DNA from: Planctomycetota bacterium
GTDB lineage: Bacteria > Planctomycetota > Phycisphaerae > Phycisphaerales > SM1A02
DNA: 64,000 nucleotides
Direction of reading: 5' to 3'
NCBI GenBank assembly: GCA_022566535.1
Contig: JADFIR010000012.1
Coordinates: 18,059-82,058 of the forward strand
Part shown: positions 7,690 through 16,610 of the stretch, in pieces
Layout of the letters: each line of letters begins with the position of its first letter
Position numbering within the stretch: position 1 is the stretch's first letter
Translations under genes and position numbers: made by a program
The notes under the pieces: model-generated
The model's input: only the letters and a program-made list of their open reading frames with translations
The model's database searches: none
What the model was told of the DNA's origin: nothing

Positions 7690-8712
7690 CTACTCCGAAA
7701 AGACAGTTTCGGTGAAAGACTTCATGACGGCAGCGGCCTCTACCACCTTGTCGACTTCGTCAGGCGTCAAAAACACCAGTTTGTCGAGCAATGGCGACCG
7801 CTTCACCCTCAGCCGGTCGAGCATCCTCTCCTGCTGCTCGGGATCGGTAACCACGACCGCCTTTTGCACCACGTTAGCAACCATCTCAAGGCGTTCGATC
7901 GCGTCAGCCATGCTGCCAGATATCTGAACTTCAAAGGGATACTGTAGCTTCCCACCGAAATGGACAAATCGCACCCAGAGACAATCAACTTGACGATTCT
8001 CCCTGAGGCGGCTCGAGGCGGGCAGAATATCATTGACGCTCGCGCGCGGCCGAACCTCGAACTGGAAGAACGCGCCAATGATGCCAAGTTTGTGCTCAAG
8101 ATCATTGTGCGACACCTTGCTCTTTTGGGCAGGAGTGCGCGCTCGGGCTTCTAACTCTGCCCTGCGCTCCCGCGATCCCGCCTGCGACAGGAAGAATCTC
8201 CCCGAAATGAAATCAACGAGCCCAAGTGACCGCAACCAGTCAATTCGGAAGCGCAATTGACTACTCAAATGCTGGGGCCTCCAAGAACGCGCCTCTTTGC
8301 GCCGCGAACGCATGTGCGCACCCCATCCCTCGCGCAACGCATCCCAGGTGGCTGGCTGAATCTGTGCGAGGATAGACAGGATTACATCTACGCCGAAAAA
8401 GGTCCGCGAGAAAACCCGGTAGCACTTCTGCGCGCTGTGGGAGCGGGCGACCTCAGTCCCCCGTTTCGTCAAACGAAAAGCCTTTCCATCGCGCTCTACG
8501 AAACCCGTACCGCGCAATAGAACTGAGTAGACCTTCTTGGAAAAGCTTTCGCTGAGGTCATAGGTGCGCTGCATCCACCCCACTAAATCTGCTGACGCTG
8601 ATTCGTCCGATGAGACGGCTTGCAAGATCGTGACAAGCGTGTCGAACTGGGCCTCGATGGGGCCGGCCATCGGATAGCACAGAAGCTTGCCCTCGGGAGC
8701 TTTCTCGCGCAT
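7690..8712 (-). CDS. Winged-helix plus restriction-endonuclease-like protein
   Basis: A protein of 340 residues. The N-terminal ~200 residues read as two winged-helix-like parts ('YSVLLRGTGFVERDGKAFRL', 'RFRIDWLRSLGLVDFISGRF'), each ending in a hairpin and followed by 'LTKRG' or 'LSQAG'. After a basic linker, the C-terminal domain begins 'HNDLEHKLGIIGAFFQFEVR'. It then shows 'RQVDCLWVRF' and 'YPFEVQISGSMADAIERL', the Asp...Glu-x-(K/E/Q) layout of PD-(D/E)XK-fold domains, here with Gln in the last position. 'NVVQKAVVVTD' is a plausible final core strand. It lies in a tight minus-strand cluster: 14 nt after the small B3-like gene and 4 nt before the first nuclease-like paralogue. I infer DNA binding and possibly cleavage. 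Confidence 0.7.
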   Translation of the reverse strand: MREKAPEGKLLCYPMAGPIEAQFDTLVTILQAVSSDESASADLVGWMQRTYDLSESFSKKVYSVLLRGTGFVERDGKAFRLTKRGTEVARSHSAQKCYRVFSRTFFGVDVILSILAQIQPATWDALREGWGAHMRSRRKEARSWRPQHLSSQLRFRIDWLRSLGLVDFISGRFFLSQAGSRERRAELEARARTPAQKSKVSHNDLEHKLGIIGAFFQFEVRPRASVNDILPASSRLRENRQVDCLWVRFVHFGGKLQYPFEVQISGSMADAIERLEMVANVVQKAVVVTDPEQQERMLDRLRVKRSPLLDKLVFLTPDEVDKVVEAAAVMKSFTETVFSE

Positions 8713-8726
8713 GCTGTAACTCAGAG

Positions 8727-9032
8727 CTAGGCCGAGGCGGGCAATTCCTCAAATCCTTCAAGCACACCGTGCTGGCGGAAGAACTTTTTCCAGCCACGCC
8801 ACCGAAAGATACCCTTAGCGGCATCGATCTCCGTCTCGATTGCGCCAAAATTATCGAGTTCAAGGGTACAGGGTTGAGCATCGGTTTCATCAATGCGGTC
8901 ACCACGAATGGCCCACTTTGGGAAGAACCACAGATACTCCCTGATGTACACGTGGCCGTTTCGCAGATTCCCACCGGTGATGGGCACCTTGATCGTGGAG
9001 CTGCGCTGCGGTGTCTTTGTCGTTGAACTCAT
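8727..9032 (-). CDS. Small B3-like putative DNA-binding protein, first gene of the cassette
   Basis: A protein of 101 residues from the ATG at 9032; a TTG 57 nt further upstream would also keep the frame. The sequence runs 'TGGNLRNGHVYIREYLWFFP', then 'TLELDNFGAIETEI' and 'RWRGWKKFFRQHGVLEG'. The order strand-'FFP', 'l.l..G....TeI', '(R)GW..FF..hgv.eG' resembles the B3 pseudobarrel known from plant transcription factors and from the DNA-recognition domains of the restriction enzymes EcoRII and BfiI. The resemblance is by eye and needs a profile search. It heads the four-gene cluster, which suggests it supplies target recognition. Confidence 0.55.
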   Translation of the reverse strand: MSSTTKTPQRSSTIKVPITGGNLRNGHVYIREYLWFFPKWAIRGDRIDETDAQPCTLELDNFGAIETEIDAAKGIFRWRGWKKFFRQHGVLEGFEELPASA

Positions 9033-9190
9033 GATGCTGTACGTTTGCGCATCGACCGTAACCGTATCGTGATGTGGTAAGACTATCAAACCGACTGCCG
9101 CACATCAACCTGCCAGCTGTTCGACGTCAACTCCATAGTAAACGTGATACCGCCCGGCACCAGGTCGCAACATGCAAATTGGCCACAGCA

Positions 9191-11536
9191 TCAGCGGCGG
9201 CGCTTGCCGCGGCGGGGGTGTTTGGAGGTTTTGCGCTTACCTTTGGCGCGGTCGGGGCGCTGCTTCGACGCAGCTCGCTCAACTTGCTGGGGCAGTTTGG
9301 TGAGTTGCAGGTCGAGGTGCCGGGAGGCCAGATCGACGCGCAGGATCTGGACGGTGACGATGTCGCCGATGCCCAGTGAGGCGCCGCTGCGCTGGGCGAC
9401 GATTCGGCCGGTCCTCTCGTCGGCGGTCCACCGATCGGCACGTCCGGCGGACTGGGGCATGTCCTGCATCCGGACCATCCCCTCGACGAGGAACCGCTCG
9501 ATCGAAACGAACAGCCCATTGCTGGTAATGCCCGTCACGACGCCGGGGAACTCATCGCCGAGGTGATGCTCGGCGAGGAACTGCATCACCAGGAAGTCGC
9601 GCAGCTCGCGTTCCGCCGCGTTGGCTTCGATCTCGGTCTCACTACAGTGCCGGCCAAGCTGGATCAACTGGGCCTCGTCAGCCACGCGATCGTCATCGGC
9701 GAGTCGCTTGCCAAGCTCACCGCGCCTTCGCCCGCCGGGGATGGTTCTCCCGTTGTCGGTCGCGTCCAGATACGCCTCGATGGCGCGATGCAGCGAGAGA
9801 TCGGGATACCGGCGGATGGGGCTGGTGAAGTGGGCGTAGTGGTCTGAGGCCAGCGCAAAGTGGCCGATCATCGCCGGGCTGTACGAAGCCTTGGCGAGTG
9901 TTCGCAGGACGGCGAGATGGATAGCCCGGGCTGCGGGGGTGTCGCGGGTTGCGTCGAGCAGGTGCTGAAGATCGCGTCTCGTCGGCTCATCGGGAAGACC
10001 CAGGCCCGCGCCCCGCGCGTACATGCGCAGCTCCTGGATGTCGCCGGGAACGGGATCAGGGTGGATGCGCCGCAGGATCGGCACATCCAGGGCATCGAAC
10101 GTGCGTGCGACCGCTTCATTCGCCTCCACCATGAACATCTCGATGATTGTGTGGGTGAACGCGCCATCCTCGGGCACCGCGTCGATCACATGCCCGGCCT
10201 CGCCAAAGACCAGCTCCACCTCCGGAAGATCGAGCACGATCATGCCGTCGCTCAACCGACGTTTTCGAAGAATGCGGGCCAGCGTATCACATCGCCGAAG
10301 GCTGTCGATCAACTCATTGCTATAGCGAGGCTCGCCGCGGGTGTGCTTGCGGGCCTGGTCACGCTCACCGTCGATCAAGGCCTGCGCCTCGAGGTAGGTC
10401 AGCCGCTTCCTGGACGTGATGATCGTCCAGGCCAGACGTTGATGCATGACCTTGCCCCGGCCGTCGAAGGTGATGAACACCGACTTGGTGAATCGCCCAA
10501 CACCTTCCTGGAGCGAACACACTCCGTTGGAGAGGGCCTCGGGCAGCATGGGGATGACCAGTCGGGGCAGATAGATGCTGTTGCCGCGCTCCTTCGCTTC
10601 CTCGTCGATGGCAGTACCGGGGCGGACGAAATGCGCCACGTCGGCAATGTGCACGCCGAGCGTCCATTCGTCTTGCTGGGCGTCGTAGGTAATGGAGATC
10701 GCGTCGTCAAAATCATTCGCATCCGGCGGATCAATGGTGAACGTGAACGTGTTAGTGAGGTCTTCGCGTTCGGGCCGCCGGCCGTTCGTCCGGGCGTCGA
10801 AGGCTTGGGCTGCCGATGCGGCCTGATCGATGGCCGATGCGGGAAACTCGGTCCGGAGACCGTGGGCCACGATGACCGCCTCGGTCTCGACGTCAGGCCG
10901 CCCGGCCTCGCCAAGCACCCGGACAATGACGCCTTCAGAGACGTAATGCTCCTGCGGGTAGTGCAGCAGCTCGATCACCACCTTGTCGCCGGCGGTGGCG
11001 TTCTTCGCGTGCGGGTCGCGGATCAACACCGGCTCGTGGAGTGATCGGCCGTCGGGCTCGACGAACCATTGCCCGCCACGGTGAAACAACGCCCCGACGA
11101 AGTGATCTCGTCCTCGCTGGACCACCTCGATGATCTGCCCGATGTAGGGGCTGCGGCCGGAGCGGCTCTTGCCGCGCCAAGCCTGTCGGATCACCTTGGC
11201 CCGCACCCGATCACCAGAGATAGCGTCGCGTGCCCTGCCCGCAGGGATAAAAAGATCGCCATCGCGGTACGAATCGTCGGGAACCACAAATCCGAACCCT
11301 CTGGCGTTGAGGCGGAAGCTACCGATCACTTCGTCCGGATAACTCGGCAGCTGAATGAGCCCATCACGATTGATCTCGATGCGGCGTAGCTCGACGAGCT
11401 GCTCGATCGCCGCCTGGAACGCGGTCTGATCCTGCGGCTGCGTTTGCAAGTCGCGCGCCGTCTGCTTGACCGTGGATGGCCGATAGTTTGAGTGGGCCAG
11501 GTGTTTGAGAATTCGACTAGTGAAGCGCAGTGGCAT
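9191..11536 (-). CDS. rnr: Ribonuclease R
   Basis: A protein of 781 residues, typical for RNase R, a processive 3'-5' exoribonuclease that degrades structured RNA. An N-terminal winged-helix-like segment (~1-65) is followed by cold-shock domains ('NARGFGFVVPDD', 'GDLFIPAGRA'). Next is the RNB catalytic domain with 'DPPDANDFDDA' (~270-280, the metal-binding Asp cluster), 'GVHIADVAHFV' and 'ERGNSIYLPRLVIPMLP'. 'HFTSPIRRYPDL' and the C-terminal S1 domain come after ('FPGVVTGITSNGLFVSI'). The tail is Lys/Arg-rich ('KGKRKTSKHPRRGKRRR'), as in many RNase R proteins. The gene is transcribed alone, divergent from the small exported protein at 11757. Confidence 0.96.
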   Translation of the reverse strand: MPLRFTSRILKHLAHSNYRPSTVKQTARDLQTQPQDQTAFQAAIEQLVELRRIEINRDGLIQLPSYPDEVIGSFRLNARGFGFVVPDDSYRDGDLFIPAGRARDAISGDRVRAKVIRQAWRGKSRSGRSPYIGQIIEVVQRGRDHFVGALFHRGGQWFVEPDGRSLHEPVLIRDPHAKNATAGDKVVIELLHYPQEHYVSEGVIVRVLGEAGRPDVETEAVIVAHGLRTEFPASAIDQAASAAQAFDARTNGRRPEREDLTNTFTFTIDPPDANDFDDAISITYDAQQDEWTLGVHIADVAHFVRPGTAIDEEAKERGNSIYLPRLVIPMLPEALSNGVCSLQEGVGRFTKSVFITFDGRGKVMHQRLAWTIITSRKRLTYLEAQALIDGERDQARKHTRGEPRYSNELIDSLRRCDTLARILRKRRLSDGMIVLDLPEVELVFGEAGHVIDAVPEDGAFTHTIIEMFMVEANEAVARTFDALDVPILRRIHPDPVPGDIQELRMYARGAGLGLPDEPTRRDLQHLLDATRDTPAARAIHLAVLRTLAKASYSPAMIGHFALASDHYAHFTSPIRRYPDLSLHRAIEAYLDATDNGRTIPGGRRRGELGKRLADDDRVADEAQLIQLGRHCSETEIEANAAERELRDFLVMQFLAEHHLGDEFPGVVTGITSNGLFVSIERFLVEGMVRMQDMPQSAGRADRWTADERTGRIVAQRSGASLGIGDIVTVQILRVDLASRHLDLQLTKLPQQVERAASKQRPDRAKGKRKTSKHPRRGKRRR

Positions 11537-11756
11537 GTGGCAATAGGCTCTTAGGTTGGCCGGTCAGGCACGACGGTAGGTTGGGGCGTTAAACGAGGCA
11601 AACCTGGACGGTCGTGCCGGGTGAAATGTGCTTCGATTTGCAGACTCAGCCGTGCATCCGGCCGGAAATGTGGCAAGGTTCAAGAGGGTTTTCCAGGGCC
11701 ATGGCACAGCGCCATGGGGAAACCTCGATCCTTGCAACATGGAGAGCACGAAGAAA

Positions 11757-12185
11757 ATGAAGAAGATGAAATCACACCTGCGGGTGTTGGTGATCGTGGC
11801 GGTGGGGGCAACGGCCATCGTCATCACGACGGGCGCCGCCGGCCGCGGCCAGCAGATGACGACCTCGGGGGCCGATGTCCGCGGGTTTGTTGTACCGGCC
11901 GTACAGATCATCAGTTTCGACGACACGGTGGGAATGCTCGACACAGCAACCGGCGCCATCTACCGCCTCCGCGGTAATTTGGATAACCCCAGCGTTCGGA
12001 ACACCTGGGAGCTGCGCGTCGGGCCGGTCAAAGCGGCAACCTCCGGCCTGCTGGAGATTCAACGACCCACGTTCAACAATCCCGATGCGATCTTCCTGGT
12101 GGACATTGTCGCTGGCAAGACATGGATCCTCCAGCGTCGCGCGAGCTCCAATGGGACGTGGGATCCCGTCGAGATCTATCGATAG
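11757..12185 (+). CDS. Small exported protein, 142 aa
   Basis: I start at the ATG at 11757, since GGAGAG lies 10 nt before it; an in-frame ATG at 11739 lacks a ribosome site. The N-terminus 'MKKMKSHLRVLVIVAVGATA' followed by 'IVITTGAAGRGQQ' is a signal peptide or an N-terminal anchor. The mature part has beta-rich phrases ('GMLDTATGAIYRLRGNLDN', 'AIFLVDIVAGKTWILQRR', 'GTWDPVEIYR'), which look like two repeats of a propeller-like or barrel motif. Function unknown. It is convergent with fmdB. Confidence 0.75.
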   Translation: MKKMKSHLRVLVIVAVGATAIVITTGAAGRGQQMTTSGADVRGFVVPAVQIISFDDTVGMLDTATGAIYRLRGNLDNPSVRNTWELRVGPVKAATSGLLEIQRPTFNNPDAIFLVDIVAGKTWILQRRASSNGTWDPVEIYR

Positions 12186-12221
12186 GAAACTGCCGGCTGT
12201 TGGCAGACCGGCGGCTCTCCT

Positions 12222-12560
12222 TCAATCAGTGTCTTTGCTCTGCGAACCGCCGGAGGATTGCGACGAGCTCGACGAGTCGCTTGACTTCGCCTTGGACTTG
12301 GCCGCCTTGTCATCCTTCTTGGGCGTCTTGCCCTGGGCCGCCTTCTTCTCGGCCTCGGCCGCCTTCTTGTAGGACTCGCTTCGATAGTCGGTTTCGTGGA
12401 AGCCGCTGCCTTTGAAGATGACGCCGGCCCCGGTGCCGATGAGGCGTTTGAGCCTGGGCTTCCCGCACTTAGGGCACTTGCGCTTGACCCGGTCGGTCAT
12501 GGATTGGAATAGTTCGAACTCATGATTACAGGCATCACAAACATAATCATACGTGGGCAT
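12222..12560 (-). CDS. FmdB-family zinc-ribbon protein
   Basis: A protein of 112 residues. The start at 12560 ('MPTYDYVCDACNHEFELFQS') has GGGGGAG 5 nt upstream; a GTG codon 6 nt earlier lies inside that site. The FmdB zinc ribbon shows CxxC at ~9-12 and 'CPKCG' at ~31-35, followed by the family's 'FKGSGFHETDY'. The C-terminal ~45 residues are Lys/Ser-rich and disordered. The family is regulatory in annotation only; its true role is not settled. The gene begins 2 nt after the grpE stop codon, so it is probably co-expressed with the chaperones. Confidence 0.93.
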   Translation of the reverse strand: MPTYDYVCDACNHEFELFQSMTDRVKRKCPKCGKPRLKRLIGTGAGVIFKGSGFHETDYRSESYKKAAEAEKKAAQGKTPKKDDKAAKSKAKSSDSSSSSQSSGGSQSKDTD

Positions 12561-12562
12561 TG

Positions 12563-13174
12563 TCACTCCCCCTCATCGTGGGCCGCGGCGACCGCAACCT
12601 TGGCCGGGCGGAGGACCTGATCGCCCATTGCGTAGCCCGGCTGAAGGACGGAGACAATATGGTTGGGCGCAATGCCCTCGGCCGGCTGCCGCATCACCGC
12701 CTCGTGTCGGTTCGGGTCGAACTCGTCGCCAACCACCGGCTCGATCCGCTGCACTCCCTGACTCTCCAATGCCTTGACCAGCTCGCACTGTGTGATCCGT
12801 ACGCCGCCGAGAAGCTGCTCGACGGTGGTTTGCTCGGCGTCTTGATCTAGCGCCAAGTCGAGATGATCGAGCACACCGAGCATCGACCTGACCACCCGGG
12901 CGGCACCGGTTTCGGCGGCGCGGTGTTCATTCTCGACCGCCCGGCGTTGGAAATTGGCAAAATCCGCCAACGCACGCTGCCGAGCAGCGATCGCGTCCTC
13001 GAGCTCGACTTGGAGTTGCTCCGCCAAAGCCGAGGGGTCTTGGGGAGCATCGACCTCATCGGCGGATGCCTCCTGGGCCACCTCCGGTGTACCCTCCGCC
13101 GGCGCCTGCTTTGTTGTGCTGGCATTGGTAACCCGTCCGGGCGTCTTCGGTTGATGAGCATTTCGCTTCGGCAT
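12563..13174 (-). CDS. grpE: Nucleotide exchange factor GrpE
   Basis: A protein of 203 residues; GrpE promotes ADP release from DnaK. A charged disordered N-terminus (~1-50) precedes the long coiled coil ('ALAEQLQVELEDAIAARQRA', 'ADFANFQRRAVENE'). The beta-wing domain ends with the signature 'VGDEFDPNRHEAVMRQPA' and 'ILxPGYAMGD'-like 'VLQPGYAMGDQVLRPAKVAV'. It lies 24 nt after dnaJ on the same strand and directly before fmdB. No dnaK lies within the window. Confidence 0.95.
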   Translation of the reverse strand: MPKRNAHQPKTPGRVTNASTTKQAPAEGTPEVAQEASADEVDAPQDPSALAEQLQVELEDAIAARQRALADFANFQRRAVENEHRAAETGAARVVRSMLGVLDHLDLALDQDAEQTTVEQLLGGVRITQCELVKALESQGVQRIEPVVGDEFDPNRHEAVMRQPAEGIAPNHIVSVLQPGYAMGDQVLRPAKVAVAAAHDEGE

Positions 13175-13198
13175 CTGTAGTGCATCGCCTCCGCAGGA

Positions 13199-14344
13199 TT
13201 AGGTTCCGGACACCGCGTCCTTGATTTTGGTCCACATCGATGGGCTCCCCGCGCCGACGTCTAGTTTCTCCGTCTTGGCGTACTCCCGCAGCAGGTTCTT
13301 CTGACCGTCGCTGAGCTTGCTGGGAACAACCAGTTGCACCACCACCACTAGGTCGCCCCGCTTGGGGGAGCGCAAGTTCGGAAGCCCGCGCTGGGGTAGA
13401 CGAAACAATGCGCCGTGCTGGGTGCCCGGCGGAATGCTCAGCGACGCCGGCCCATCGAGCGATGGAATATCCACCTGGGCCCCCAAGGCGGCTTGTGTGA
13501 ACGCAATGGGCACCGCCACCAGCAGATGGTCGCCGTCGCGCTCAAACTGCGAATGTTGGCGTACTCGCACAACCACCTGAAGATCACCACGAATGCCTCG
13601 GCCGCTGGGGCTGATCTCCGCCAAGGGCGGCTCACCTTCGCCAGCCACGCGCACAGCCTGTTGGGCGTGGATGCCCGGCGGAATCTTCACCCTCAGCTTC
13701 CGCTTGATCGATACCCGCCCGGAGCCGTGGCAGTCGGGACACTTCTCGGCGATGATGGTGCCTCGGCCTTGACATTGCCGGCAAGTGGTCACCATGCGGA
13801 ACATGCCGCCAAAGCCGGCCTGGACCACCTGGCCGCTTCCGGCGCAGGTGGGACACGCTTGTGGCTTGGTTCCGGGTTTGGCCCCCTCGCCGCCGCAGGT
13901 CTTACATATGTCCAGCCGCTTGAACTCCACATCGCGACTGGTGCCGGCGAGCACTTCGTCCAAGGTCACTTCAACCTCAGTCTCCAGGTCGTAGCCGCGA
14001 GGAACGCCGCCACGCCTCCGGCCGCGACCGCCGGTCCCGATGCCCCCGAAGATCTCCTCGAACATCGAGAAGATGTCTTGGGCGTTCATCGAGCTGAAAT
14101 CGTGGCCTGGGGTGGACCGCAACCCGCTGTGGCCATAGCGATCGTAAATCGTGCGGCGCTCAGGGTCGCAGAGCACCTCGTAGGATTCCGCGCACTCCTT
14201 GAACTTCGCCTCCGCCTCGGGATCGCCCGGGTTGCGATCGGGATGATACTTCATCGCCAGCCGCCGATAGGCGCGCTTGATCTCATTATCCGAGGCATTG
14301 CTCGGCACGCCAAGGATCTCGTAGTAGTCGCGCGTCGTGGGCAT
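13199..14344 (-). CDS. dnaJ: Chaperone protein DnaJ
   Basis: A protein of 381 residues with the full type I architecture. The J domain (~1-70) has 'YHPDRNPGD', containing the HPD that stimulates DnaK ATPase. A Gly-rich linker follows. The zinc-finger domain has four CxxCxGxG-type repeats: 'CKTCGGEG', 'CPTCAGSG', 'CRQCQGRG' and 'CPDCHGSG'. Then come the C-terminal substrate-binding domains ('[17 protein letters not shown]', '[17 protein letters not shown]'). It precedes grpE. The 5' side holds three near-repeats of 'aggagt' (14351-14374 on the plus strand), with no obvious CIRCE element. Confidence 0.97.
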   Translation of the reverse strand: MPTTRDYYEILGVPSNASDNEIKRAYRRLAMKYHPDRNPGDPEAEAKFKECAESYEVLCDPERRTIYDRYGHSGLRSTPGHDFSSMNAQDIFSMFEEIFGGIGTGGRGRRRGGVPRGYDLETEVEVTLDEVLAGTSRDVEFKRLDICKTCGGEGAKPGTKPQACPTCAGSGQVVQAGFGGMFRMVTTCRQCQGRGTIIAEKCPDCHGSGRVSIKRKLRVKIPPGIHAQQAVRVAGEGEPPLAEISPSGRGIRGDLQVVVRVRQHSQFERDGDHLLVAVPIAFTQAALGAQVDIPSLDGPASLSIPPGTQHGALFRLPQRGLPNLRSPKRGDLVVVVQLVVPSKLSDGQKNLLREYAKTEKLDVGAGSPSMWTKIKDAVSGT

Positions 14345-14543
14345 GACCAGGGTTCAGGAGTCAGGAGTTAGGAGTCGGAATGTCCGCAGGATTCTTGACC
14401 CGCGGACGACCGATCTCTACCTGCACCCTTAGCGGGCTGTACGAGGCGCCTCCCCAAAGCATCAAGGACCGAGTGTTAAGGATTGACACGGTCGCCACCA
14501 CCCTCAACGCCTCGGTCCTCGGCCCTCCGGCACAGACACCGGA

Positions 14544-16157
14544 TCAGCATACAGCCTCTTCGACCGGATCCTCATCGTCCTTGAGTTCGGTGACGATCAC
14601 ATCAGTGGTCAACATCAGCCCGGCAACCGACGCGGCACTCTGAAGCGCGGTGCGAGCGACCAGGGCCGGGTCGATGATGCCGGAAGTGACCAGGTTCTCA
14701 TACTCGCCGGTCTCGGCGTTGAAGCCGAAGCCGCCGGTACCCTCTTTGATCTTTTCGACGACAATATCACCGTCGAAGCCGGCGTTGGTTGCGATCTGCC
14801 AGGTCGGGGCCTCCAGGACCCCCGCGACGATGTCGAAGCCGAGTTTCTCATCGCCACGAGCCTTTCGGCGGGCGTCCTGCACGGCGCTGATTGTGCGCAG
14901 GAAGACCACCCCTCCACCGGGAACGTAACCTTCCTTCGCGGCCGATCTCGTGGCGTTGAGCGCATCCTCGACGCGATCCTTGCGCTCCTTCATCTCGATC
15001 TCGGTGGCGGCGCCCACGTTGATCACCGCCACTCCGCTGATCAGCTTCGCCAGCCGTTCCTGGAGCTTCTCACGGTCGTAGTCGCTGGTGGACTTATCGT
15101 ACTGCGCGCGAATTTGATTCGCCCGGGCTTCGATGTCCTTCTTCTTTCCGGCACCTCGGATGATCGTCGTGTCGTCTTTGGTCACGGTGACCTTCTGTGC
15201 CCGTCCCAGTTCGGACAGCTCGATGTCCTCCAGGTTACGGCCGATGTCTTCGGAGAAGAAGGCGCCGCCGGTCAGCGTCGCGATGTCGCCGAGCAGCGCC
15301 TTGCGCCGATCGCCGAACCCAGGCGCTTTGACGGCACAGACCTGGATCACGCCGCGGAGGCGATTGACCACCAGCGCCGCCAGGGCCTCGCTCTCGACGT
15401 CCTCGGAAATGATCAGGATGGGTTTGCCGGAGGTCGCCACCTTGTTGAGCAGCGGCAGGAAGTCCGCCAGGTTGGCGATCTTCTTCTCGTGAATGAGGAT
15501 GTTGACATCCTCCAGGACACACTCGGCCTTCTTGGGGTCTGTCATGAAGTAGGGGCTGAGGTATCCCTTATCGAAGGCCATGCCTTCGACGTAGTCGAGC
15601 GTGATTTCGGCAGTCTTGCCTTCCTCGACCTCGACGACGCCTTCGGAGCCTACCTTGTGGATGGCCTCGGCAATCAACTGGCCAATCTCTGCGTCGTTGT
15701 TTGCGGACACCGTGGCGACCTTGCGCAGATCGTCGCGGCCTGCACACTTGGTGGCCAGGTCGTTGATGGTATCACTGACGACCCGAACCGCGTCGTTGAT
15801 GCCGCGCTGCACGGCCACCGCGTTGGCGCCGGAGATGACATGTCGCAAGCCCTGTCGGTAAATCGCCCTGGCCAGGACAACCGCCGTCGTCGTGCCGTCG
15901 CCCGCCTCGTCTGCGACCTTCTTGGCGACCTCATTCACCATTTTGGCCCCGACATTCTCAAAGGGCTGAGGCAGCTCGATCTCCTTGGCAACGTTGACGC
16001 CGTCTTTGGTGACAGCGGGGCCACCGAACGACTTCTGCACGAGCACATGCCGGCCGGTCGGACCCATCGTCAGGCCGACGGCTCGCGCGATCTGTTGCAC
16101 CCCCTGCTCGAAGTCCTGGCGGGCCGACGTGTCGAATTTTAGTTGTTTGGTAGACAT
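14544..16157 (-). CDS. groL: Chaperonin GroEL, paralogue lacking the GGM tail
   Basis: A protein of 537 residues. The ATP site '[15 protein letters not shown]', '[12 protein letters not shown]' and '[14 protein letters not shown]' is intact, as are the apical-domain landmarks '[14 protein letters not shown]' and '[14 protein letters not shown]'. The C-terminal equatorial part is complete ('[14 protein letters not shown]'). It ends '...[12 protein letters not shown]' without the Gly-Gly-Met repeats that line the cavity of canonical GroEL. It is encoded right after groES (80 nt) and is clearly distinct from the second GroEL at 16642-18315. Extra GroEL copies in other bacteria serve special clients or stress conditions; which applies here is not known. 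Confidence 0.95.
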   Translation of the reverse strand: MSTKQLKFDTSARQDFEQGVQQIARAVGLTMGPTGRHVLVQKSFGGPAVTKDGVNVAKEIELPQPFENVGAKMVNEVAKKVADEAGDGTTTAVVLARAIYRQGLRHVISGANAVAVQRGINDAVRVVSDTINDLATKCAGRDDLRKVATVSANNDAEIGQLIAEAIHKVGSEGVVEVEEGKTAEITLDYVEGMAFDKGYLSPYFMTDPKKAECVLEDVNILIHEKKIANLADFLPLLNKVATSGKPILIISEDVESEALAALVVNRLRGVIQVCAVKAPGFGDRRKALLGDIATLTGGAFFSEDIGRNLEDIELSELGRAQKVTVTKDDTTIIRGAGKKKDIEARANQIRAQYDKSTSDYDREKLQERLAKLISGVAVINVGAATEIEMKERKDRVEDALNATRSAAKEGYVPGGGVVFLRTISAVQDARRKARGDEKLGFDIVAGVLEAPTWQIATNAGFDGDIVVEKIKEGTGGFGFNAETGEYENLVTSGIIDPALVARTALQSAASVAGLMLTTDVIVTELKDDEDPVEEAVC

Positions 16158-16176
16158 GGTTGTTGACCCTCAGCAC

Positions 16177-16229
16177 GTTTAGCCGTCGCTCGAAGAACGA
16201 CGCGGGGGTCTGCGAGTGAGCGGCTAAAC
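16177..16229. promoter_or_regulatory. Inverted repeat between groES and groEL
   Basis: 'gtttagccg' at 16177-16185 and its exact complement 'cggctaaac' at 16221-16229 flank a 35-nt centre, inside the 80-nt gap between groES and the downstream groEL. It could fold as an RNA hairpin (mRNA processing or attenuation) or serve as an operator. It is not a standard CIRCE element (TTAGCACTC-N9-GAGTGCTAA), although the inner bases include 'gagtg'. Confidence 0.4.
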
Positions 16230-16237
16230 AGGACCAT

Positions 16238-16528
16238 TTACTTTTCGATCACGCCCAGCAATTCGCTTTCCCGCATGATCATGTGGGTGACGTTCTTGAT
16301 CTCGATCTCGGTCCCGGCGTACTTGCCGAAAACGACGGTGTCGCCCTTCCGCACGGAAGGCTTGACCCGTTCGCCGTTGTCCAGCAACTTGCCCGGCCCG
16401 ACTGCGATCACCTTGCCTTGGATGGGCTTCTCTTTGGCTGACTCCGGCAAGTAGATCCCGGATTCGGTCTTCTTGTCCGGGTCAGAAGGCTTGATCAGAA
16501 CACGATCTTCAAGAGGTTTGACGGACAT
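16238..16528 (-). CDS. groS: Co-chaperonin GroES
   Basis: A protein of 96 residues, the standard GroES length. It opens 'MSVKPLEDRVLIKPSDPDKK', followed by the mobile loop 'TESGIYLPESAKEKP' (with the IYLP-type hydrophobic contact), then 'GKVIAVGPGKLLDNG' and 'VVFGKYAGTEI'. It caps the GroEL ring. It sits between the two groEL paralogues, all on the minus strand, so it could serve both. Confidence 0.97.
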   Translation of the reverse strand: MSVKPLEDRVLIKPSDPDKKTESGIYLPESAKEKPIQGKVIAVGPGKLLDNGERVKPSVRKGDTVVFGKYAGTEIEIKNVTHMIMRESELLGVIEK

Positions 16529-16564
16529 TGGTCGAAATCTCCATCCAGTTGATCTTCCAAATCT

Positions 16565-16585
16565 GTAGGGTCCGCGGTGCGGACC
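16565..16585 (+). repeat. Palindromic repeat, copy 1 of inverted pair
   Basis: 'gtagggtccgcggtgcggac' and one further c. It is an imperfect palindrome (ggtccgc/gcggacc) and is repeated in inverted orientation at 16611-16632. It lies between groES and the upstream groEL and resembles REP-type extragenic palindromes. Confidence 0.5.
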
Positions 16586-16610
16586 ATCTCAACTTCGTTG
16601 CCTATCTTCG

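Noticed and set aside
9860-11044. 394-codon plus-strand frame
   Set aside because: It is wholly antisense to rnr; long shadow frames are expected at this GC content.
14351-14374. Repeated 'aggagt' words upstream of dnaJ as a minisatellite
   Set aside because: Only three imperfect copies occur in one place; too short to call a functional repeat.
14471-14479. 'gagtgttaa' upstream of dnaJ as a CIRCE (HrcA) half-site
   Set aside because: No matching 'TTAGCACTC'-like half is found 9 nt away, so the element is not a CIRCE operator.
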